A stretch of 64,000 bases of DNA, from contig CM076263.1 of NCBI GenBank assembly GCA_038380795.1, forward strand, positions 11,398,709 to 11,462,708. The letters run 5' to 3'. The translations under genes were made by a program, and so were the position numbers. The DNA is from Pyrocephalus nanus (lineage: Eukaryota; Chordata; Aves; Passeriformes; Tyrannidae). The notes under the pieces were generated by a model. It did not search any database, had not been told where the DNA came from, and was given only the letters and a program-made list of their open reading frames with translations. Below, piece after piece: positions 58,001-64,000 of this stretch (positions within the stretch are counted from its first letter, which is position 1; each line of letters opens with the position of its first letter).

Positions 58001-61000
58001 AAAATACCAAAAAATATTATTCCATTCTGCCTGAAAAAGGGTTATCTGTAACAGATGAAAGTTACAGTCAGCATGAAAAACAAAAGGCCTGATTTTCATT
58101 GTTTTAAGGAAATACCCTGAAAGGATTACAGCATTTCCAGGAAAACTTCTGCTTACCAGATCCACTGCTGCTCACTGGAGTTATTTTTTCATCATCTTCA
58201 TCATCACTATCACAATTTAATGGCTGAAAATCTATTTCTGACTCTGCATCTGCTTGATTAGCATCTGGCTCTTGCTCAGCAAAGGTCCTCAATGCCACAA
58301 GGCGATGATGTATTGCTGCATACAGGTCTTCAGTGTCTTTTGAGCCTGCCTGCAGAATATAAAATGCATACAGTCCAAACTAACTGAGAAAAATCTCTAT
58401 TTTTCATGGAAGAGCTGACTGAGAAGTTTAAAAAAAATAATGAAAGGGTTGTATTTTTTCCTTTTTAATCAAACCATCCATTTCAGATTCACACTTAATA
58501 TCCAAATATAAATTTAAATATAGATAATGTCAAGTTTCTGTAAGGAATCTGAGTTTTATAATATGTAGCCCTTGATTATTTTCTCTACAGTTACAAGAAA
58601 AATAAGTTTAAAAATTATTTCCTCTGAAAAATGGCTCAGTTTGCATGGAGGACTTGATATTCCAGATGATTCCTGGGTATGATTCTAGAAGTAAGAAGGC
58701 ACTGAACTGTTAATATATATACAGATATATAGATATATATTCATAAATACATGGATACTATAGGGGTGGATACCAGCCACTTCAGTGCATGGAGAAGCAG
58801 CTTCTGGCAACCCTTGCCACACCCACACAGCTGCCATACATCTTCATTGTGTCTATTTTTACTGCTCAGAAGTTCCGGGACAGAATTTGCGGAACACCTA
58901 TGCAGACTAGAAAATCTGTGCAGCACCCATGGAAATCAGGACATTTATAATTTCTTACATGCAGACAAGCAGTCCAGCACAGCCATATTTAAGTCAGTCC
59001 TTGTCTGGAAGTGACAGACTTACAGTGCTTGCATATCCGATGCATGGTGCTTTGCTTGTGTATAACGTGATACTTCCTGGAAATGGTGATTTAGTTTTTC
59101 TTGCCTAGGAGGCTGAATCCTTCCTAGAAAGGTCTACTAGAGAAACTGTAAGCATCCTTAAAATAATGTGGAGGCTCTCACTTTCCAATCTAAAACATAC
59201 ATGCTATTTATTCGTAAATAAGTCCATCACATTTCCATCCCCAACTTAGATCTTGCCGGAGAAAACCAGGTTTCCCAAGACTATTGTCTTACATAAGGTG
59301 ACATTGCAAACTGTATGTTCTTCTCAGCTGAGAAATGGAGGTCCTACACTGGATGAATTATTGCAAGTAATGTGCTGAGAACCATGGCAGAAAACTGCTG
59401 CCTTTTACCAGAGTAACTTAGAAACATGTAACTACCTGTGTAGAAATTCTTATAGTATTGCTTTTGTAAAAAAAAAGTAACTGATGTATGCTACTGGAAT
59501 GATATCCATTGCATCAGTGCTATTTGAGCCAGAGTCTGGACATGTCTGTCCTAAGGCCATAGCCCATCATTACACCTAGCTTTTGAAATACTAAGGGATA
59601 GCACTTCTAACACATTCCGTAATAAAAGCCATGTAATAGCTAAGCTAAGCAGAGCATGAAGGCCATTTGTTAAAACCAACCTTCAGCAAGTCTTCAGAAT
59701 CCTGGATGAACAGGGGGATTTGTGTGGAGTTTTTATTTCCTGCTTACCTGAGTTAGAAACACTTGAACAGAGTTGTCCTCTTGGTCTGTTGCAGTGAAGC
59801 ACAGGCTTTTTCTGTTTACTCTTTTTATAACCATTTGTTCCCAGAGTCGGCTGTTGAGAATCAGTCTCAAGCTGCCTTGATTTCGCATAACTGAAATAAA
59901 AAGGTTTATATGATAAGATATTGGAACCATCTTAATTTTTATTGCAGCACTTTTCTCTAACACCTGTATACAAGTTCTATTTTCATCAATTATTCTTTTA
60001 AATTTGGTCTAAAACCCTGGTGAGATTTGGGTTTTTTGTTTGTTTGTTTGTTTGTTTTGTTTTTGTTTGTGTTTTTTTTAAATACCCAGATGTATCAGTT
60101 TCTTTTAATACACTGCCGCACAAAGGAAATAAATAATCTGCTGAAACTGTGCAATGGCAGCACAGTAAAAACAACATTCCAGAAGTGTCTTGAAAAGTGT
60201 TCCTGGAAAAGCAGAATCAACAAAGAGCCAACTGTCAGACTGGTGACTGAGCTGAAGACACACTGCAGTAGCAGTGCATACAACCTAACAACATATGCAA
60301 GCATGGTTGTATAAACCAAGGAAAAAATGCCCAGTGCCTCAGTTTGTAACACAGCAAACATTATCAGGTAAAAGGATTCTCAGCAACTTGACCTAAATAA
60401 AACTAGCTTCTCAGTTTTAAATATTCTGAAATAAACTTATTCTGGACAGCATTAGTACAAGTTACTTGGTGTTTTGTGTATGAGGTACTTGTTATTTAAT
60501 TCTTACTTAGCCTTGACTGCAACATTCCATGTTTACTGCTTGAAGTGTCATTAAGCCTCAGGGATCCCCTGCCTCTTTCAGTCCAGGTTAAAGAAAGCTT
60601 ATTAAATACAAAGAGTTTGCAGTTGATCTGAAAGAGAAATACTTGATGAAAATTGCCAGCCAATACTGGTTTTACTGGTTCCAAAACTTTATGGTTCCAA
60701 AACTTTTGATATGGCTTTTAATACATCCATATGCATGTATACAAAGATAGATATATAGATATAGCACCATTGTTACTTAAAATGAAATTACTCCTAAATC
60801 TGTGCTAAATGCTTTGCTCACCATGGAAAGCATTCAGCATGAATTTCAGTTTACTTTTTCAATTATTTCATCTTCATTAATTCTTCATCTGTAATATTCA
60901 CAGGTGAATTTGGTGCAAGTGTTCTACAATCTGATTCCCTCAATCAATACAAACATTTTGCAACCTGGGATACCAGTGCCACTAGTAAAAGAGTACTGCT

Positions 61001-64000
61001 CCAAAGAGAGTAAAACTTTCATATTCTGGCAAGAAAGAGGAATTATTCAAAGATAAAATAATACTAGGATTTTTTAAATCAGATACACCATTGCTATTTT
61101 CTGAGAAAATAGCACTTTGAGGAATAGCAAGATATGTCATGCCAGGTTGGAAAGATCACTGATAATTTAGATAAACTATAAAACAAATTACTTTAAAAAC
61201 ACATTGCTTTTTTCCCAGAAAAGTTTTGTCATAAAACTCATCTTTACTCAAATCACTTCCAGTTTTGAAGCTTTAGTTACTGTTGGTATACTGTGTAGAT
61301 GCTTGTAAAATACCACTATAGAATGAAAATCTAAAGAAGTCACTTACTGAAAGAGACTACAAAATGAAAAACTACAATATGAAAATGAAAATACCAGCCT
61401 ACAGGAAAATGGGTAAGCTGAGGCATACCTAAAAAAAAGTGAAAATTTAAAATATAAGCTGAAGTTATTTTCAGATTGCTGCAATCTGTGATAGATCCAG
61501 ATGTTCTTTTGAACAAAAAAATTGGTCACCATCAAGGCTTTATGTAATACACACCTGCAATACATTGTGTTCTGCTTCTTCTCCAGTTATAACTTCAACT
61601 TTATCTAACAGGATTTTCTCCACTGGCTTGGAAATAAAAGCAGCTGCTGATTCAATTAGTGTAGCATTTCTCAACAAAGCTCTTTCTGTAGGGAAAAAAA
61701 AACCAACAAAGGAAATCCTTTCTGTACAGGGAATATTTTTAGGATAACAAAACTAGCACACAGGATGCCCTGTGACCTCCATAATACCTGCATTATCTGA
61801 CATTATTTAGTGTCATTAATAAGTTTTTGGCCAAAGCAATAAACAGAAGAGAAAAAGAAAAAGGCTGGAATGCAAAATGCCTCATGAAACAGGCTCATTC
61901 TCAGTTGAACAGGGCTGTCTGCAATTGCAGAGGTTTGTCCCTAGCGAAACAAGCAGAAACAAGGCATAAACAATGAGATGATTTTCCAAATTATTGGAAA
62001 TATTATATCTATTATATTGCTTTGAAGATTAATAAGAAAAGACAGGTCCTAATATTCATAATAATAATACATATACAATGACTATTTGACAGGAACACAG
62101 AAGGACAAGATTTGACAGGAACAACATTGCTGAAAAATTTGGTATGTTTGCATAATCTATACACATTTTCCATAGGAATTTTTTTTTTTTAACTAGTAAG
62201 AATACATGAAACCATTAGTACAGAGGGGTACAAAAATTTGCGAGAGTGCTTGGCACTTCCTTGGGATTCCCCCACAACCTAGGTTTTCATGGCTGAGTAA
62301 CTTAGGTCATGCATTCTATAGTTAGGCCAGTTCACATGACATAAAATATAGCTGCTTTCTGAACACAGACTTTGGCACATACTGCAATGTGTATGAGTAG
62401 CTGGAGTGGTTGAGTAGCTGGAGAATAGGTGAAAATTATTGACCATCACTCATTTGACATCCTCTGAAATACAGTGAAACATAAGAATAAAGCTAACAGT
62501 ACTTGTTTGCTGAGTACGCTTACTTGTTTGTGGACTAACATGAGAAGATCCTCTGTACATGGATGTTATTTCTCCTTTGTATAAGTCAGCTTTATTACAC
62601 AGCTTGAGATGCTTCCCAGGACTCTAGAAAAACATGGCAGAAATAAAAATTCCTATTTAAATAAAATTGATAGGTTATTTTATATCAAATAGAACACTGA
62701 ATCATTTAATGCATGCTAAACTGTAATTTTAATATCATCAGAGTTAACACTGATGGAGATGATACAATTTCATTCTCAAAAGGAAGTAATTTTATTATTG
62801 CAAAATCAGTACATCATTCTTCCACCTTTCTCTATGGATCCTGGACTAGGATTTAAATTCACTGAAGAACTAGAATGTTAAAGTGCCACCTAATTTTCAG
62901 TGCAAGCACTTAAATCCCAAAAACTTAACAAACTTAACCTTTCCATCACCTTCAGTTTTTGCAGATTAAGGTACTGAAGCATGTCTAAATAAATGTTTGT
63001 GGCTCCTGACAATGTTTAGTGGCTCAATTCCTACCATTCCCATCCTTTCAAAAGTCATAACCCAGACCTATGGTTGCCAAGCTTTTTCACTGGCAGATAT
63101 GCATACTGTTTTCATTCTACTTCTACTGAAAACTGAATTCCTATTCCAGTTTCAATGGTGCAGTCCTCAGCTCGGGAACCACCTTTTAGTCCTAGTGCCC
63201 TTCAGGACTTGATCCATTAAGCTGTCTCACAAGTGTGCCCAATATAGTTTCACAATGATGCTATCTAGGATGGGTGTCCAATTTTTCCCTCATATTTATT
63301 CATCACAGAAACATAGAATGGCCTGAGTTGGAAGGGACCTTAAAGATCATTTCATTCCAACCCCCTGCCATTTACAGGGGCACCTTTTGCCAAAACTGGC
63401 TGCTCCAAGCCCCATCCAACCTGGCCTTGAACACTTCCAGGGATGGGCAGCCACAGATTCCCTGGGCAATCTGTGCCAAGGCCTCATCATCTTCAGAGTA
63501 AAGAATTTTTTCCTAATATCTAATATAAACCATCCCCCCTTGTCCTGTCACTACATGCCCTTGTAAATAGTCTCTCTTCATCTTTCTTGCAGCCTCCCTT
63601 CAGTTATCCTATCTCTTCACAGTTATGATGGAAACTGATTATAGAGTGGTAGGGACCACATTCCTTTATCTCATGTTACGTGTGTTTTACATGGAATATC
63701 TAAAACTCTAAACATCCCAAAAAAATCCTTTTCAGGTCAAAAATTGAGCAAAACAGAAGTGCATATTGGTATGAGTTAGTGATTAGAATGCTTATTGAGG
63801 ATGGGCAAGATAGGAATGCCTACCCCTCCAACAGCATTTTCTTAGATATTTTCTCCTCAAGAGTCATTGAAACCGTATTTACTCCCATCTTTACAAGAAC
63901 AGGAGCAGCTAAAAAGAATCAATATCTCAAAAATTTATACTCCTAATTTAATTAACCTTGATAAAAAGCCTGCTGGCATTTACAGATCTTACCAAAACTC
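52027..64000 (-). CDS. RANBP3L: RANBP3L, Ran-binding protein 3-like (3' part, cut by right edge)
   Basis: RANBP3L carries a Ran-binding domain and acts with RanGTP in nuclear export; in mammals it exports SMADs of the BMP branch (literature knowledge). Minus-strand coding segments, in order of translation, are 63993-64000 (partial), 62524-62623, 61555-61685, 60507-60627, 59748-59890, 58157-58349 and 52027-52070. All phases join. Recognised stretches are [38 protein letters not shown] with [49 protein letters not shown], and a C-terminus with an acidic DSDDEDDE patch followed by RQPVVCS. The N-terminal half is to the right of the window. The stretch encoded by 62524-62623 is poorly conserved. 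The intron before the last exon is about 6.1 kb and carries a CR1 insertion. Confidence 0.93.
56131..56168. repeat. Polypyrimidine C/T tract
   Basis: A C-rich stretch including C12 followed directly by T11. Low complexity, likely length-variable. Confidence 0.8.
56501..57180 (+). mobile_element. CR1 3' fragment (plus)
   Basis: It opens tcccagaaagggacctggga, then reads through CR1 ORF2 C-terminal remnants ([20 protein letters not shown] near 56967-57026) to a 3' tail ccttccaattccatgagtct. The frame is broken. The insertion is antisense to RANBP3L. The 182-codon minus-strand frame here is a shadow. Confidence 0.9.
58157..58349 (-). CDS. RANBP3L: RANBP3L exon: domain end and acidic tail
   Basis: It encodes [20 protein letters not shown] and a tail with [15 protein letters not shown]. 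The acceptor is ttctgcag and the donor gtaagc. Read-through past the donor would add about 17 unrelated residues before a stop. Confidence 0.92.
58712..58740. repeat. TA/GATA-type microsatellite
   Basis: Alternating atatat blocks separated by acag and ag, in a RANBP3L intron. Confidence 0.75.
59748..59890 (-). CDS. RANBP3L: RANBP3L exon: Ran-binding domain
   Basis: It encodes [19 protein letters not shown], then [17 protein letters not shown]. The acceptor is tttatttcag and the donor gtaagc. Confidence 0.94.
60030..60080. repeat. (GTTT)n microsatellite
   Basis: Four to five tandem GTTT units extend into an irregular T-rich run, close to a RANBP3L exon. Confidence 0.8.
60507..60627 (-). CDS. 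RANBP3L: RANBP3L exon: Ran-binding domain
   Basis: It encodes [30 protein letters not shown] and MLQSRL, a core Ran-binding-domain segment. The acceptor is ctctttcag and the donor gtaaga. Confidence 0.94.
61555..61685 (-). CDS. RANBP3L: RANBP3L exon: start of Ran-binding domain
   Basis: The acceptor is ccctacag and the donor gtgtgt. It encodes [20 protein letters not shown] and [16 protein letters not shown], the entry into the Ran-binding domain. Confidence 0.92.
62524..62623 (-). CDS. RANBP3L: RANBP3L exon: variable linker
   Basis: The acceptor is tttttctag and the donor gtaagc. It encodes [19 protein letters not shown] and SSHVSPQT. It enters in phase 0 and leaves with one base, matching the next exon exactly. 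Homology is weak here, so splice sites and phase carry the call. Confidence 0.7.
63302..63620 (-). mobile_element. CR1 3' fragment (minus)
   Basis: It opens cacagaaacatagaatggcc, then gagttggaagggaccttaaa, caaccccctgccatttacag and tttttcctaatatctaatat, a textbook reversed CR1 3' region. It lies in a RANBP3L intron, in the gene's sense orientation. Confidence 0.9.
63993..64000 (-). CDS. RANBP3L: RANBP3L exon end at window edge (8 nt seen)
   Basis: The last eight bases, read on the minus strand, precede a strong gtaaga donor and would code (R)VL in the phase required by the next exon. This fits the family's ERVL end of the FG-containing segment. It is too short to be certain by itself. Confidence 0.5.

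Larger units (their letters stand above)
52071..58156 (-). other. RANBP3L last intron
   Basis: A 6.1-kb AT-rich intron with one CR1 insertion (56501-57180) and a C/T tract at 56131-56168. No other exon was recognised. Confidence 0.65.
58350..63992 (-). other. RANBP3L introns
   Basis: AT-rich introns between five recognised exons. They contain TA-type microsatellites (58712-58740 and near 60745), a (GTTT)n run and a terminal CR1 fragment. Confidence 0.6.

Noticed and set aside
58104..58156. Alternative RANBP3L C-terminus by read-through
   Set aside because: A strong gtaagc donor precedes it, the residues do not match the family, and a matching terminal exon exists at 52027-52070.
1..64000. 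CRISPR arrays, operons or other prokaryotic systems
   Set aside because: There are no regularly spaced direct repeats and no dense co-directional frames; spliced vertebrate genes explain the coding content.

Overview
This is vertebrate nuclear DNA, and specifically avian. Genes are split by GT-AG introns, CR1 LINE fragments occur in both orientations, one long LTR is of a type common in neoavian (probably passerine) genomes, and a CpG island sits at a promoter. Three genes were recognised by reading exon translations against remembered family sequences: SKP2 (+ strand, 3' part), NADK2 (- strand, complete coding region) and RANBP3L (- strand, 3' part). They lie in the same order and orientation as on human 5p13.2. 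Human 5p13 genes such as PRLR and GHR are Z-linked in birds, so the window is probably from the Z chromosome (inference).

Layout. 1-3304: two CR1 copies in the same orientation inside an upstream SKP2 intron. The first is cut by the window edge, and part of it is unusually similar to the second. 4855-12823: eight SKP2 coding exons, carrying the F-box, the leucine-rich repeats and the C-terminal tail. The N-terminal exon(s) are left of the window. 12824-17643: convergent 3' ends of SKP2 and NADK2. 17644-46489: twelve NADK2 coding exons on the minus strand, with one consistent reading phase (466 codons plus stop). The 14.7-kb intron 1 holds several CR1 pieces and a ~1.1-kb ERV-type LTR. About 45.9-47.1 kb: CpG island and NADK2 promoter, with a consensus NRF-1 palindrome, GC boxes, a CCAAT motif, a 9-bp minisatellite and a C17 tract. 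47.1-51.7 kb: intergenic. 52027-64000: RANBP3L, with a 44-nt final coding segment about 6 kb downstream of the previous exon, five further complete exons, and the end of another exon at the right edge.

The three genes do not form a pathway: SKP2 is the substrate receptor of an SCF ubiquitin ligase, NADK2 makes mitochondrial NADP, and RANBP3L is a Ran-binding-domain nuclear export factor. Their adjacency is conserved synteny, not an operon. No prokaryotic system, CRISPR array, tRNA or rRNA was seen. The most useful points for follow-up are the CR1 conversion-like tract, the NRF-1 site at a mitochondrial-enzyme promoter, the remote RANBP3L terminal exon, and a perfect hairpin in the SKP2 3' flank. 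Exon edges come from reading GT/AG sites and codon phase by eye; transcript ends and repeat borders are approximate.
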